A DNA stretch of 64,000 nt, taken from the NCBI GenBank assembly GCA_964501725.1, contig CAZCTO010000006.1, positions 1-64,000 of the forward strand, given 5' to 3'. This stretch comes from CAZCTO01 sp964501725. Lineage in GTDB: Bacteria; Bacillota; Clostridia; Saccharofermentanales; Saccharofermentanaceae. A program made the translations under genes and the position numbers. Below, piece after piece: positions 7,384 through 17,545 of this stretch; positions within the stretch are counted from its first letter, which is position 1, and each line of letters starts with the position of its first letter. The notes under the pieces are model-generated. The model saw only the letters and a list, made by a program, of their open reading frames with translations, was not told the origin of the DNA and did no database searches.

Positions 7384-10206
7384 ATGAACGAAGAGAAGAT
7401 TCTTCTTATTGACGGCAACAGCATTATTAACCGATCCTTTTTCGCCCTGGCGGGGAGAGGTAATCTGACGGCGCCTGACGGAACTCCGACCGGAGCAATT
7501 AACACCTATTTGAACACCGTTGCCAAGCATATTAAAGAGGTTGAGCCGACGCATATTCTCACTTTGTTTGACCGGCGCGAAAAGACATTTCGTCATGAAA
7601 TGTTCAGCGGGTATAAGGCACAACGAAAAGGAATGCCCGATGAGCTTGCAGTCCAGTTCCCAATCCTGAAAGACATACTTGACGCAATGAATTCGGCAAG
7701 ATGTGATTTGGCAGGGTATGAGGCGGATGATCTTATCGGAACCTATTCCGATATTGCTCGCAAAAAAGGCTTTAAAGTCTTTATATTGAGTGGCGACAAG
7801 GATGATTTTCAGCTGATTGACAGTGATACTCAGGTCGTTTTACCCGTCACGAAAAACGGAAAAGCCTCTTCGGAGATCATTGATGTTGCGGCTTTTTTTG
7901 ATCGTTACGGGCTTCTGCCCGGCGAATTTGTTACAGTAAAAGCATTGATGGGCGATCCGAGTGATAATATCCCCGGCGTACGCGGAGTCGGAGAAAAGAC
8001 CGCTCTTGATCTGGTTCGAAAGTATAAGACCCTCGACGAAATATATCAGCATCTTGATGAATTATCCGAAGGTCTCCGGACAAAAATGATTGAATCGAAA
8101 GAGATGGCGTATTTATCACATAAACTCTCTAACATTGTCAGAGATGTACCTGTAGATCCTGATTTGGAGCGTTTTAGAGTTCGCGAGCCGGACAAAGTGC
8201 TCTTATCCGGCATTTTCTACCGGCTTGGATTGCGAAGTCAGATGAAAAGATTCGGCTTGGAGGATATATCACAAGCAAATGTTGCGGAGTCCAAATCGTC
8301 AGTAGTTCAGTCTGATGAAATAACGACGGATGAGATTCCGGCTGATATCGTTATGCCATCCGGACTGCCGGATAAAATAGATCGAATTACTCCGGTAAAT
8401 CTGGCACAGATACTCGAAGATATTCGTTTAAAAGAAAGAAAACCGACAATGATTACCATGGATGTGTCCGTAGATAATCATGGCGGGGGCAGAGAACCGG
8501 AGTACAGACTGGCAATTACGCTCGGGGCTTCCGATGTTTATATTATTGAGCAGCGGGATATTGTTGAGTCAATGCGTTTGATTAACGAAAATGGATTCGG
8601 AGCGCCCGGAAAACCGAGGGTCGTCGGTCATTCAATCAAATCATCATTCAAGTTTCTTCCGCAGCCTATCCCTTTTATCCAGTGCTTTGACATTGAAATT
8701 GCCGGATATCTGCTGAACCAGATTGAGGGAGCATCGCCGTCGTTTGAAACGCTGTTTGAGCACGCGACTCAGATGCCGTTTCCGCGCGTTCCGGGTCTGC
8801 CGGGAGAGAAAATGCGCAAAGACGAGCCCAAAGCCACACTCCTTGAGTTGATGATCGACGGAATTTCCGATGAGACGGATATCGGACACACCGAGGAGAT
8901 CATAAGGAAGAGTGCCTGGAAAGTTATTCTGATGCGGCTGGTAGCGACCGCTCAATTTGCGGAAATTGAGAAGACGGGAATAAAAAGACTTGCATATGAG
9001 ATTGAAATGCCGCTGGTGCTTCATCTGGACCGTATGGAGCGTTCGGGATTCCTTGTTGATAAAGAATTTCTGGAATCTTTGCACACTTCTTTTGAAGCTA
9101 AAATTTCTTCTCTGACCGAATCAATCTATTCGAAAGCCGGAACAACGTTCAATATCTCGTCGCCTAAGCAATTGGGGCAAGTGCTTTTCGAGCGGCTGGG
9201 CCTTGCTTCGGGCAGAAAAAACGCAGGCGGAGCTTATTCAACAGATTCCGATGAGATGAGTCGACTGATTAATGAACATCCGGTGATTGAAGATATTCTG
9301 AACTACAGACAGATTACAAAACTCGACTCGACGTTTGTTGTCGGACTTCAAAAAATGATTGATCCGTCAGACGGAAGAATACATTCTGTTTTTTCACAGG
9401 CAATGACAACTACGGGAAGACTTTCATCCGCTGAGCCGAATCTTCAGAACATACCGATCCGAAGCGAGTTGGGAAGTTTGATTCGAAAAGCATTTATCGC
9501 CCCGGAAGGATCATTATTGATAGATGCCGACTATTCACAGATTGAGCTTCGTTTGCTTGCGCATCTATCCGGCGATGTCAATATGACAGAAGCCTTTCTC
9601 CATAATCAGGACATACATATCAACACTGCGGCAAGTATTTTTCATGTATCCAAGGACATGGTAACTTCGAAAATGAGGTCCGCCGCAAAAACAGTTAATT
9701 TTAGTATCGTTTACGGAATCAGCGATTTCGGCCTTGCTCAGGATCTTGGGGTTCCGATGCACGAAGCGCATAGCTATATCGAGCATTACTACCAGCAATA
9801 TCCTCAAATCAAGGAATATCTGGAATCTCATGTAAAAGCAGGTTACGATTCGGGTTATGTCGAGACAATGTTTGGAAGAAGGAGAGTCCTCCGGGAACTT
9901 TCGTCCCCCAATCGCAACGTAAGGATGTTCGGAGAACGAGCGGCAATGAATACTCCGATTCAAGGCAGTGCCGCCGATATCATCAAAATTGCCATGAACC
10001 GCGTCAGTGATGAATTATCACGTGCCGGGATCGGGGCAAGACTGATACTTCAGGTACACGACGAACTGATCATTGAGTGTATAGAAGCTGACTGCGACGC
10101 AGCGGCAGCAGTGTTAAAAAACGCTATGGAAACAGCAGTATCGCTTAACATTCCGCTTATTGCAGATGTTCGAAGAGGGAAAAGCTGGTATCAGTGCAAA
10201 GAATAG
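7384..10206 (+). CDS. polA: DNA polymerase I
   Basis: PolA fills gaps and removes RNA primers during replication and repair. The 940-aa protein has three parts. Residues 1-290 form the 5'-3' exonuclease (EADDLIGTYSD, GDKDDFQL, GDPSDNIPGVRGVG). A middle proofreading-like domain lies at about 330-540. The polymerase follows, with motif A DADYSQIELR, motif B around RSAAKTVNFSIVYG and motif C QVHDELI. The middle domain lacks the DxE and following Asp residues of active 3'-5' exonucleases, as in many Gram-positive PolA enzymes, so it probably does not proofread. GGGGGAG at 7371-7377 selects the ATG at 7384 over the one at 7369. coaE follows closely, as in many bacteria. Confidence 0.96.
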   Translation: MNEEKILLIDGNSIINRSFFALAGRGNLTAPDGTPTGAINTYLNTVAKHIKEVEPTHILTLFDRREKTFRHEMFSGYKAQRKGMPDELAVQFPILKDILDAMNSARCDLAGYEADDLIGTYSDIARKKGFKVFILSGDKDDFQLIDSDTQVVLPVTKNGKASSEIIDVAAFFDRYGLLPGEFVTVKALMGDPSDNIPGVRGVGEKTALDLVRKYKTLDEIYQHLDELSEGLRTKMIESKEMAYLSHKLSNIVRDVPVDPDLERFRVREPDKVLLSGIFYRLGLRSQMKRFGLEDISQANVAESKSSVVQSDEITTDEIPADIVMPSGLPDKIDRITPVNLAQILEDIRLKERKPTMITMDVSVDNHGGGREPEYRLAITLGASDVYIIEQRDIVESMRLINENGFGAPGKPRVVGHSIKSSFKFLPQPIPFIQCFDIEIAGYLLNQIEGASPSFETLFEHATQMPFPRVPGLPGEKMRKDEPKATLLELMIDGISDETDIGHTEEIIRKSAWKVILMRLVATAQFAEIEKTGIKRLAYEIEMPLVLHLDRMERSGFLVDKEFLESLHTSFEAKISSLTESIYSKAGTTFNISSPKQLGQVLFERLGLASGRKNAGGAYSTDSDEMSRLINEHPVIEDILNYRQITKLDSTFVVGLQKMIDPSDGRIHSVFSQAMTTTGRLSSAEPNLQNIPIRSELGSLIRKAFIAPEGSLLIDADYSQIELRLLAHLSGDVNMTEAFLHNQDIHINTAASIFHVSKDMVTSKMRSAAKTVNFSIVYGISDFGLAQDLGVPMHEAHSYIEHYYQQYPQIKEYLESHVKAGYDSGYVETMFGRRRVLRELSSPNRNVRMFGERAAMNTPIQGSAADIIKIAMNRVSDELSRAGIGARLILQVHDELIIECIEADCDAAAAVLKNAMETAVSLNIPLIADVRRGKSWYQCKE

Positions 10207-10225
10207 GATAGATAGGAGTAATTCT

Positions 10226-10834
10226 ATGTTTATAGTCGGAATCACCGGTGGTATAGGGACAGGAAAATCGAGCGTTGCGGGTATATTTGCCGGTAAAGGC
10301 ATTCGTGTTCTTGATGCAGACGAAATATCTCGTGAGGTCACCGGTGTAGACGGAGCTGCGCTTCCCGAAATCCGGGAGCTTTTCGGCAGTAAAGCCATTG
10401 ACCCGAAGAATTCTTTGAACCGAAAATATGTTGCGTCGCTGGTTTTTTCAGACCGGACCAAGCTTGATAAACTCTCAGCAATCATTCATAAATACGTTTT
10501 CGAGAGAATATCCGCCGAAATTGACTTGGAAAGAAACAGAGGAACCAAGCTGATTGTTATGGATGTACCGATCCCCGTAAAAAAAGGATTTGCAGACATC
10601 TGCAACCAGATATGGGTAATCAGCGCTGATGAGTCCGTGCGTCTGGAGCGATTGGTTGAAAGAGGTATGGATGCCGATGAAGCAAAGAGGCGAATGAGCA
10701 TGCAAATGACCAGAGAAGAATATGAAGACCTTGCGGATTTTGTTATCGTAAATGACGGTACCAGAGAAGAACTTATGTCACAAGTTCTTAAAATCATTGA
10801 CAAAGAACTGCTGGAGAGGGGAATCCGGATATGA
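10226..10834 (+). CDS. coaE: Dephospho-CoA kinase
   Basis: CoaE phosphorylates the 3' hydroxyl of dephospho-CoA, the last step of coenzyme A synthesis. The 202-aa P-loop protein starts MFIVGITGGIGTGKSS with a clear Walker A motif at residues 8-15, followed by the LDADEISRE segment that is typical of the family. Length is normal. TAGGAG at 10214-10219 supports the ATG at 10226; the frame is open further upstream into polA but without a start that fits. It sits between polA and a small membrane protein whose ATG overlaps the coaE stop by ATGA. Confidence 0.93.
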   Translation: MFIVGITGGIGTGKSSVAGIFAGKGIRVLDADEISREVTGVDGAALPEIRELFGSKAIDPKNSLNRKYVASLVFSDRTKLDKLSAIIHKYVFERISAEIDLERNRGTKLIVMDVPIPVKKGFADICNQIWVISADESVRLERLVERGMDADEAKRRMSMQMTREEYEDLADFVIVNDGTREELMSQVLKIIDKELLERGIRI

Positions 10835-11154
10835 TCATTCAGCGTGTTATCTCACTGACGGCACTGGTTATTGCGTTTGCCCTTCTGGCTTTATTGCAGT
10901 TGCTTGCGGGTAAAATGCGTCCGATACTGAGGAAATATCTTCGTTATTCCGGACTGGTTTATTTATCCGTGACCGTTGTTTTATATATACTGATTCGATT
11001 TCGTTCGGACCTTCCGGTTGCCTACGTTGCGCTGGCAGAAGGTCTTGCTCTTTTGATCCATTTATTTACATGCGGACTTCTCGTGTTCGTTGAAAGAAAA
11101 CTTTCAATGATAAAGGATAATCCGGAGAAGAAATCAGACATTGAACCTAAATAA
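10831..11154 (+). CDS. Small integral membrane protein of unknown function
   Basis: This 107-aa protein shows three likely membrane spans, at about residues 7-26, 40-58 and 64-87, with basic loops (KMRPILRKYLR) and a charged cytosolic tail. I cannot assign a family. Its ATG overlaps the coaE stop codon as ATGA, so translation is probably coupled. Its last 21 bases overlap the 3' end of ychF on the opposite strand. Confidence 0.75.
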   Translation: MIIQRVISLTALVIAFALLALLQLLAGKMRPILRKYLRYSGLVYLSVTVVLYILIRFRSDLPVAYVALAEGLALLIHLFTCGLLVFVERKLSMIKDNPEKKSDIEPK

Positions 11155-12225
11155 AACGATGTCCCCGTCTTTCATGACATAATCCTTTCCCTCGGAACGG
11201 ACAAGGCCCTTTTCTTTCGCGGCCGTGTATGATTTGTACTCGAAAAGGTCTTGATAAGCGACAATTTCCGCGCGAATAAATCCACGTTCGAAATCAGAAT
11301 GTATTTTCCCGGCGGCAGCGGGTGCTTTTGTACCCTCGCGAATTGTCCATGCCCTGACCTCGGTCGGACCGGCAGTCAGAAAAGAAATAAGCCCGAGAAG
11401 CTTGTAGCTTTCCTTAATCATTTTATCCAGACCGGTTTGCGCAATACCCATTTCTTCCAGAAATACAGCCTTTTCTTCGTCGTCCAGCAGTGCAATTTCT
11501 TCTTCAATTTTGGCAGAAATGACAACAACACCGCAACCTTGTTTTTTCGCATATTCTTGTACCACCTTAATATGCTCGGAGATCGGATTGGCAATCTCGC
11601 TTTCCGAAATATTGGCCGCAAAAAGAACCGGTTTCATGGACAGAAGCGGAATATCCCGAAGGAGAGACAGTTCTTCCTCATCGTACTCGAGAATACGCGC
11701 GGATGTACCGTTTTGAAGTCCTTCATAAACACGCTCAAACAAAGACAGCTCTACATCGTATTTCTTGTCACCGGATTTCATCATTTTGCGCACTTTATCG
11801 ATTCGACGTTCCATGAACTCCATATCAGACAAAATGAGTTCAAGCTCGATGGTCTCGATATCTCTTGCCGGATCGGCTGATCCGTTAACATGAATGACAT
11901 TATCATCTTCAAAACAACGAACGACATGGACGATTGCATCGACTTCCCGAATATTCGAAAGAAATTTATTACCAAGACCTTCGCCTTGACTTGCGCCCTT
12001 GACCAAGCCGGCGATGTCGACAAACTCGATGATTGCCGGCGTATACTTTGCCGGATTATAAAGCGTTGAAAGAAAGTCAAGACGCTCATCCGGTACTGTA
12101 ACGACACCGATATTCGGTTCAATAGTACAGAACGGGTAATTTGCGGATTCCGCGCCCGCCCGGGTGATTGCATTAAAAAGAGTGCTTTTCCCAACGTTGG
12201 GGAGACCGACGATTCCAAGTTTCAT
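11134..12225 (-). CDS. ychF: Ribosome-associated redox-responsive ATPase YchF
   Basis: YchF (OLA1 family) is an Obg-related P-loop NTPase that binds ribosomes and prefers ATP. The 363-aa protein has G1 GLPNVGKST at residues 6-14, G3 DIAGLVKGASQGEGLGNKFL, and NISE at the G4 site where GTPases have NKxD. That change explains the ATP preference. A helical coiled-coil insert lies at about 120-190, and the C-terminal TGS-like domain ends in KDYVMKDGDIVLFRFNV. Length is exactly that of the family. A promoter with an extended -10 lies at 12268-12276. The gene converges on and overlaps the upstream small membrane protein. Confidence 0.96.
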   Translation of the reverse strand: MKLGIVGLPNVGKSTLFNAITRAGAESANYPFCTIEPNIGVVTVPDERLDFLSTLYNPAKYTPAIIEFVDIAGLVKGASQGEGLGNKFLSNIREVDAIVHVVRCFEDDNVIHVNGSADPARDIETIELELILSDMEFMERRIDKVRKMMKSGDKKYDVELSLFERVYEGLQNGTSARILEYDEEELSLLRDIPLLSMKPVLFAANISESEIANPISEHIKVVQEYAKKQGCGVVVISAKIEEEIALLDDEEKAVFLEEMGIAQTGLDKMIKESYKLLGLISFLTAGPTEVRAWTIREGTKAPAAAGKIHSDFERGFIRAEIVAYQDLFEYKSYTAAKEKGLVRSEGKDYVMKDGDIVLFRFNV

Positions 12226-12267
12226 GAAATACCCTCAATCATATAAGAATGGCTGAATTACTCGGCT

Positions 12268-12276
12268 ATTATACCA
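12268..12276 (-). promoter_or_regulatory. Extended -10 promoter for ychF
   Basis: On the minus strand TGG-TATAAT forms an extended -10 element about 43 bases before the ychF start codon. A -35 hexamer at proper spacing is not clear. Confidence 0.5.
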
Positions 12277-12429
12277 CTTGAATCGGTTTTCAAACCACAA
12301 ATCTTTTGGAATGACCGCCATAGATTCAGGTTTCAAATACTTTGACGTTTTATATATTGATTGTCGAAAAATGCTTTCTTCATTGCGGAGTTAATTTAAT
12401 AGAGTTGAAATATAAAGTGAGGACCGTTG

Positions 12430-14112
12430 ATGAGCATGAAGAAGATCCGGTACGCAAAGATATGGACTTGTATTAATCACGGTATGGAAGCGGTTACTTC
12501 AGAAATAGAGGTGTCAATTCTTCCGGGATTACCTTCTGTTGATCTTGTTGGTTTGTGTGATTCATCGATACGTGATGCTAAGGAGAGAGTCAGATCGGCC
12601 ATCAGGCAGGCCGGGTATTCTTTTCCGTCAGCTCGAATCACAGTAGGAATTTCACCTGCCTATCTTCAGAAGTCAGGCTCACATTTTGATTTGCCGTTAG
12701 CGCTTTGCCTCCTAATTGCATCCGGACAAATTCAGGTATCACCCGATATTAAGATTGCAGCATTCGGTGAACTGACGATTACCGGAATGGTTCGCGATAC
12801 TCCGGGGGCATTATCATGCTTATCCTCTATAGCATCGGGAAACCCTGATGTTATTTTGGTGCCTGCTCTCAACCTCAAGGAGAGCCGGTTGCTCGGAATC
12901 GATGTAAGAACTGTAATCTCCCTGAATGATGCCATCAGGAAGATATCATCTTCATACAATGGTCAGGATGAGAATCATTTTAATGGGACCGGGTCTTCGG
13001 GTAATAATTTGATTACAGAGGATCAATCCGGAGTTACTGAAGCTCAAGAAAACAACCTTATTTGTAGCGGAGAGGAAGAGAATATTCCGGACTTCTCTCT
13101 GTTGAAGGGCCAGGAAAAAGCCGGAAGAGCGATCATTATTGCTGCTGCCGGATTTCATAATTTATTACTGATCGGCAGCCCGGGTAGCGGGAAAACAACA
13201 GCGGCGTCTATACTGAGAGGGCTTCTGCCTCCGCTGTCCGTCCAAGAGAAAATTCAGCTTCTTACGATTAAAGGCATCTCGCATAAATTGGAAGACGAAG
13301 AGATTATCAATGATCTGCGCCCGTTCCGGTATGTTCATCACTCATGTACAGCAACGGAGATGATTGGTGATAAGAGGAAAGGATCACCCGGTGAATTAGC
13401 TTATGCCACACATGGCATCCTTTTTTTGGATGAAATGGCAGAATTTTCGACACGGGTGCTGGACTTGCTCAGGCAACCGCTTGAAAACAGATCAACGATA
13501 AGTCGAGGGAACAGAAAATTGCGAACTATTCCTTCGCATTTTCTTCTTTTGGGCGCCATGAATCCCTGTCGATGCGGCCGTTATCTTGACAGCCCTTCCG
13601 CATGTACCTGTAATAGCGTACACAGACGTCATTACGAACGCAGAATAAGCGGACCGCTTCTGGATAGGATTGACTTGTTTTGCGAAATGTATCGAGTTGA
13701 GAAGAAGGGTTTATATGAATCAGTTTCCAAGAACAAATCGCTCGACAGTCCGCGAATAAGAGAAGAAGTAGCCCGTTGCTGGAACATGCAGAAGGAGAGA
13801 TGTCTGGCCGCCGGTATTGAACCAACACTCAACGGTGAAGCAATGAATGTAAGGCTTGGAGAATTATTCCGGATTCCGGAATCGGTTCTCGAATATTCTG
13901 CCTCCATAGCCGATCGGCTTGGCATTTCGGCAAGAGGATTGAATAAGATTATTCGTGTATCCCGAACCATCGCGGATTTGGAATTCGAAGAGGATGTATC
14001 TGCCAAACATGTTGCCGAGGCACTTTTGTTCAGACGTAAAGAAACGGACAGTGAGTCTGTTATACGAATGCCGACGAATATGAATGGAGGGAAAGTACAT
14101 GCAGGTAAGTAA
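12430..14112 (+). CDS. comM: YifB/ComM family Mg-chelatase-like AAA+ ATPase
   Basis: ComM of transformable bacteria is a hexameric helicase that extends heteroduplexes during natural transformation; the Gram-positive relatives are less studied. The 560-aa protein begins with the ChlI-type domain (about 1-170, VEVSILPGLPSVDLVGLCD style). It then has an AAA+ core with Walker A GSPGSGKTT near residue 255 and Walker B LFLDEMAEF near 337, a cysteine-bearing PCRCGRYLDSPSACTC segment near 380, and a C-terminal Mg-chelatase helical domain. A long acidic linker lies at about 177-220. GTGAGG at 12418 supports the ATG at 12430. dprA overlaps its end by 14 bases, which ties it to DNA uptake. Confidence 0.88.
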   Translation: MSMKKIRYAKIWTCINHGMEAVTSEIEVSILPGLPSVDLVGLCDSSIRDAKERVRSAIRQAGYSFPSARITVGISPAYLQKSGSHFDLPLALCLLIASGQIQVSPDIKIAAFGELTITGMVRDTPGALSCLSSIASGNPDVILVPALNLKESRLLGIDVRTVISLNDAIRKISSSYNGQDENHFNGTGSSGNNLITEDQSGVTEAQENNLICSGEEENIPDFSLLKGQEKAGRAIIIAAAGFHNLLLIGSPGSGKTTAASILRGLLPPLSVQEKIQLLTIKGISHKLEDEEIINDLRPFRYVHHSCTATEMIGDKRKGSPGELAYATHGILFLDEMAEFSTRVLDLLRQPLENRSTISRGNRKLRTIPSHFLLLGAMNPCRCGRYLDSPSACTCNSVHRRHYERRISGPLLDRIDLFCEMYRVEKKGLYESVSKNKSLDSPRIREEVARCWNMQKERCLAAGIEPTLNGEAMNVRLGELFRIPESVLEYSASIADRLGISARGLNKIIRVSRTIADLEFEEDVSAKHVAEALLFRRKETDSESVIRMPTNMNGGKVHAGK

Positions 14113-15301
14113 TCAAAGTGTAAATCGTATGGCGGCAGATCTATATACTTCTGATTTAATGATCGGCAAGAAACTGGGAAGCAGACTGATTAAGAAACTT
14201 ATTGAAGGGGGCGTAATCGAGTCTCACAGAGATATTTTCGAGAATCCTTCTGGCGGCATTAAGTGTCCTGAATCAGTAAACTGGTCCAATTGTGATTCGG
14301 AGAGAGTTGCAATGTTAAGAGGTGAAAGGCCCGACAAAGAAAAATATCGTGAAATCGCGCACCAATGCATCAATGAAGGTATAGTATCCGTTTCAGAAGA
14401 AGATCCGCAGTATCCGGGTGCATTCAGACATCTCGAAGGAATGCCCAGAATCCTTTATTATAAAGGGGATAGTCTTTTAATGCAGGAATCAAGAAATACT
14501 GTATCAGTGGTTGGGAGTCGCACACCCAGCGGACCCGGCCTGCGGGCAACCGAAGAAATTACAGGTGAACTGGCTCGAAGCGGAGTCGTGATTGTCAGCG
14601 GACTGGCTAGAGGAATCGATACGGCGGCCCACAAATCTGCTCTTGCCGGTAACGGTAAAACAATCGCCGTCACCGCTTGCGGACTCGATTTGGTGTATCC
14701 TCCGGAGAATAAAGAACTTTTCGATGAAATAGCAAAGAAAGGGCTGTTGCTTTCCGAAATGCCTCCCGGGCAGAAAGCGTTACGACAATATTTTCCCGCC
14801 CGCAACCGTATCATGTCGGCTTTGTCAAATGTAGTTGCAATTATTGAGGCCGGACAATTCAGCGGCACGTTACATACCGCAAGTTTTGCGGCAGCGCAGG
14901 GAAGAGACGTCTTTGTTCTGCCGGGTAGTATTTACTCACCTTATTGCCGCGGGAACCTTATGTTGCTGCAGGATGGTGCCGATCTTCTGACTTGCGCAGG
15001 GGACATACTTGCCAGACTGTCCGGCGTAAATTTCTCGAGAGAATATGATGAGATCAGAGATGGCATTCGGAAGAGCGTCATCAGGGAATGTTTGCCGGAT
15101 CACCCGGAAAAGCTTACGGTTAAGGAACTGTCAGGACTGATATTCGAGGAGCTGAGTAATGGTGAGTTAACACTGGATGAGTTGATTTCAGCGACGAAAA
15201 TTCCTTTTGATTTCGTTGCTCCTCTTATATCCGAGATGTTGCTAAGCGGATCAGTTTCCGAAAGCCGGCAAAGATTTGCTTTGACTTTTCCATACACATG
15301 A
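14099..15301 (+). CDS. dprA: DNA-processing protein DprA
   Basis: DprA binds incoming single-stranded DNA and loads RecA during natural transformation. The 400-aa protein has a Rossmann-like core, about residues 95-320, with VSVVGSRTPSG, IVSGLARGIDTAAHKSAL and PARNRIMSALSNVV, where family members usually read FPxRNRI. The N-terminal 90 residues form the helical SAM-like part, and the C-terminal 70 resemble the winged-helix DML1-type domain. GGAGGGAA upstream supports the ATG at 14099, inside the end of the comM-like gene. The overlap suggests coupled translation. The topA promoter lies inside its 3' end. Confidence 0.92.
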   Translation: MQVSNQSVNRMAADLYTSDLMIGKKLGSRLIKKLIEGGVIESHRDIFENPSGGIKCPESVNWSNCDSERVAMLRGERPDKEKYREIAHQCINEGIVSVSEEDPQYPGAFRHLEGMPRILYYKGDSLLMQESRNTVSVVGSRTPSGPGLRATEEITGELARSGVVIVSGLARGIDTAAHKSALAGNGKTIAVTACGLDLVYPPENKELFDEIAKKGLLLSEMPPGQKALRQYFPARNRIMSALSNVVAIIEAGQFSGTLHTASFAAAQGRDVFVLPGSIYSPYCRGNLMLLQDGADLLTCAGDILARLSGVNFSREYDEIRDGIRKSVIRECLPDHPEKLTVKELSGLIFEELSNGELTLDELISATKIPFDFVAPLISEMLLSGSVSESRQRFALTFPYT

Positions 15302-15309
15302 AGTATATA
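15281..15309 (+). promoter_or_regulatory. Promoter for topA
   Basis: TTGACT and TATATA are separated by 17 bases. The -35 lies inside the last codons of dprA. Transcription would start near 15316, 46 bases upstream of the topA ATG. Confidence 0.65.
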
Positions 15310-15361
15310 ATGGTAAAAGATTTCTAAAGCCTTGAGCCTGTGTGCTCGGAAATGAGTGTGA

Positions 15362-17545
15362 ATGGGAAAGAGTTTAGTAATTGTTGAGTCTCCCGCTAAG
15401 GCGAAAACGATTGGCAGATATCTCGGAAAAGATTTCCGGATTACTGCCTCCGTGGGTCACATTCGCGATCTGCCGTCTTCGACGATAGGTGTGGATATCA
15501 AGCACGGATTCAAACCGACGTATATCAATATGCGCGGCAAGGAGAAAGTGATTCGGGAACTCAAAGAATTATCCAAACAGGTCGACAATATTATTATCGC
15601 AACTGACCCCGACCGAGAGGGAGAGGCAATAGCTTGGCACATTGCTAAGATTCTTAACGTTGATTTGGCGACTTCATGTCGTATATCTTTTAATGAGATT
15701 ACTCAAAAAGCAGTTATGTCTGCCTTATCCGAACCGCGAATGATTGATATTGATCTGGTAAACGCACAGCAGGCAAGACGAGTTCTCGACCGTTTGGTCG
15801 GCTACGAATTAAGTCCGCTCCTTTGGAAAAAGATCAAGAAGGGACTTTCTGCAGGCAGAGTCCAGTCGGTGGCAGCGAAGCTCATTGTAGATCGCGAGGA
15901 TGAAATCAATTCATTTATCAAAGAAGAGTACTGGCTTTTGACGGCTGAGGTATCACCGTTACAGACAGCTTTCCCATTTAAGGCAAAATATTATGGTATC
16001 CATACCGGAGAAAAGGCCGAGAAGGTAAAACTAAAATCGCAAGAACAGACCCTTTCTGTAATCAGAGATACAGAAGGAAATGATTATATTGTTCGAACTG
16101 TAAAAAAGGGCAGAAAGCTCTCTAATCCGTATGCTCCTTTTACGACCAGTACTTTGCAGCAGGAAGCATCCAAACGTTTAAGTTTTCCGTCCAGAAAAAC
16201 AATGAGTGTGGCACAGCAACTCTATGAGGGAATCGAAGTCGAAGGCCAGGGGCAAGTCGCTCTCGTCTCCTATATCCGTACGGATTCGGTTCGAGTGTCG
16301 GAAGATGCTCAGGAGGCTGCCAAAGAAATTATCCGCGAGAAATTCGGCGAGGCATACATACCAAAGCATCCGCATAAATACTCCAACAAAAATTCGGCAC
16401 AAGACGCTCATGAAGCTATTCGTCCCGCGCACTTCGAGCTTTCCCCTGAGAGTATTCAGAATTCTCTTTCGCACGATCAGTACCGCCTTTACAAGATGAT
16501 TTGGGATCGTTTTATTGCTTCCCAGATGGCATCCGCAGAAATAGACACTGTAACGTTGGATATCTCCTGTGCCTCTCATCTTTTCAGGACGCAGGGTGAA
16601 ACGGTTCGTTTTCAGGGTTTCCTTGCGCAGTATTCAGATATCAACGAAGACAAAGCGGAGGATGATAAGGATTTTTCAAAAGTCAAACTACCGGTACTTC
16701 ACGAAGGTGAAAAACTTAAATTGATTTCTTTAACGCCGGAGCAAAAGTATACATTACCACCGGCCAGGTATACTGAGGCAACGTTGATCAAAGCCATGGA
16801 AGAAAAGGGTATTGGCCGTCCTTCAACTTACGCGCCTACGATTTCGACTATTTTGGAAAGAAGCTATGTTGAGAAAATCGGGAAGTATCTGGCTCCGACG
16901 GATCTGGGAAATGTTGTGACAAAGATGCTTGCTGAAAATTTCCAAAATATTGTGGATACCACATTTACTGCCAAGATGGAAGAATCGCTGGATGAAGTTG
17001 AATTAGGCAAAAGAGAATGGGTTGAAGTTCTTTCTGAATTCTATACGTCATTTCACGCGCTGGTAGAGAAAGCGTCAACGGATGTTGTCAAAGTAGAATC
17101 TGTTGTAACGCTTACAGGCGATAAATGTCCGGAGTGTCTTAAGGGTGATCTTGTCATCAAAGAAGGAAGATACGGTAAATTTGTTGCATGCTCCGATTTT
17201 CCTGAGTGCAGATACACAAAGAATATCGAGACGACCGTTAATGCCAAGTGCCCCAAATGTGGATCCGGATTGGTATCCAGGGCTTCGAGAAAATTTAAAG
17301 GAAGAGTTTTTTATACTTGCGATAAGAAGGGTAAGGATGCAGCGTGTCCGTTTATCAGTTGGGATCTTCCGATCGACGGAAGTAGCTGTGAAATATGCAA
17401 CAGTTATATGGTCATGAAGAATTTCAGAGGGAAGGCCTATACGAAATGTTCCAATAAAGAATGCCCGTCGAACGCGCGTAAGAAATCCGCAGGCAAAAAT
17501 GCCTCAGACAATGATGGAGAATTAACGGAGACCGGCAGTGAGTGA
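15362..17545 (+). CDS. topA: DNA topoisomerase I
   Basis: TopA relaxes negative supercoils by transient single-strand cleavage. The 727-aa protein starts with a Toprim domain (KSLVIVESPAKAKTIG, then ATDPDREGEAIAWH near residue 80). The catalytic tyrosine is Tyr304 in SYIRTDSVR. Three C-terminal zinc ribbons follow from about residue 588: CPEC..C...C, CPKC..C...C and CEIC..C...C. These bind single-stranded DNA. Length is typical of Firmicutes TopA. The ribosome site before the ATG is weak. trmFO overlaps the stop by eight bases, the conserved topA-trmFO order of Gram-positive bacteria. Confidence 0.96.
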   Translation: MGKSLVIVESPAKAKTIGRYLGKDFRITASVGHIRDLPSSTIGVDIKHGFKPTYINMRGKEKVIRELKELSKQVDNIIIATDPDREGEAIAWHIAKILNVDLATSCRISFNEITQKAVMSALSEPRMIDIDLVNAQQARRVLDRLVGYELSPLLWKKIKKGLSAGRVQSVAAKLIVDREDEINSFIKEEYWLLTAEVSPLQTAFPFKAKYYGIHTGEKAEKVKLKSQEQTLSVIRDTEGNDYIVRTVKKGRKLSNPYAPFTTSTLQQEASKRLSFPSRKTMSVAQQLYEGIEVEGQGQVALVSYIRTDSVRVSEDAQEAAKEIIREKFGEAYIPKHPHKYSNKNSAQDAHEAIRPAHFELSPESIQNSLSHDQYRLYKMIWDRFIASQMASAEIDTVTLDISCASHLFRTQGETVRFQGFLAQYSDINEDKAEDDKDFSKVKLPVLHEGEKLKLISLTPEQKYTLPPARYTEATLIKAMEEKGIGRPSTYAPTISTILERSYVEKIGKYLAPTDLGNVVTKMLAENFQNIVDTTFTAKMEESLDEVELGKREWVEVLSEFYTSFHALVEKASTDVVKVESVVTLTGDKCPECLKGDLVIKEGRYGKFVACSDFPECRYTKNIETTVNAKCPKCGSGLVSRASRKFKGRVFYTCDKKGKDAACPFISWDLPIDGSSCEICNSYMVMKNFRGKAYTKCSNKECPSNARKKSAGKNASDNDGELTETGSE

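Noticed and set aside
11251..11880. 209-aa open frame on the plus strand inside ychF
   Set aside because: It is antisense to a complete, conserved YchF, has no ribosome site and an odd, Phe- and Asn-rich composition.
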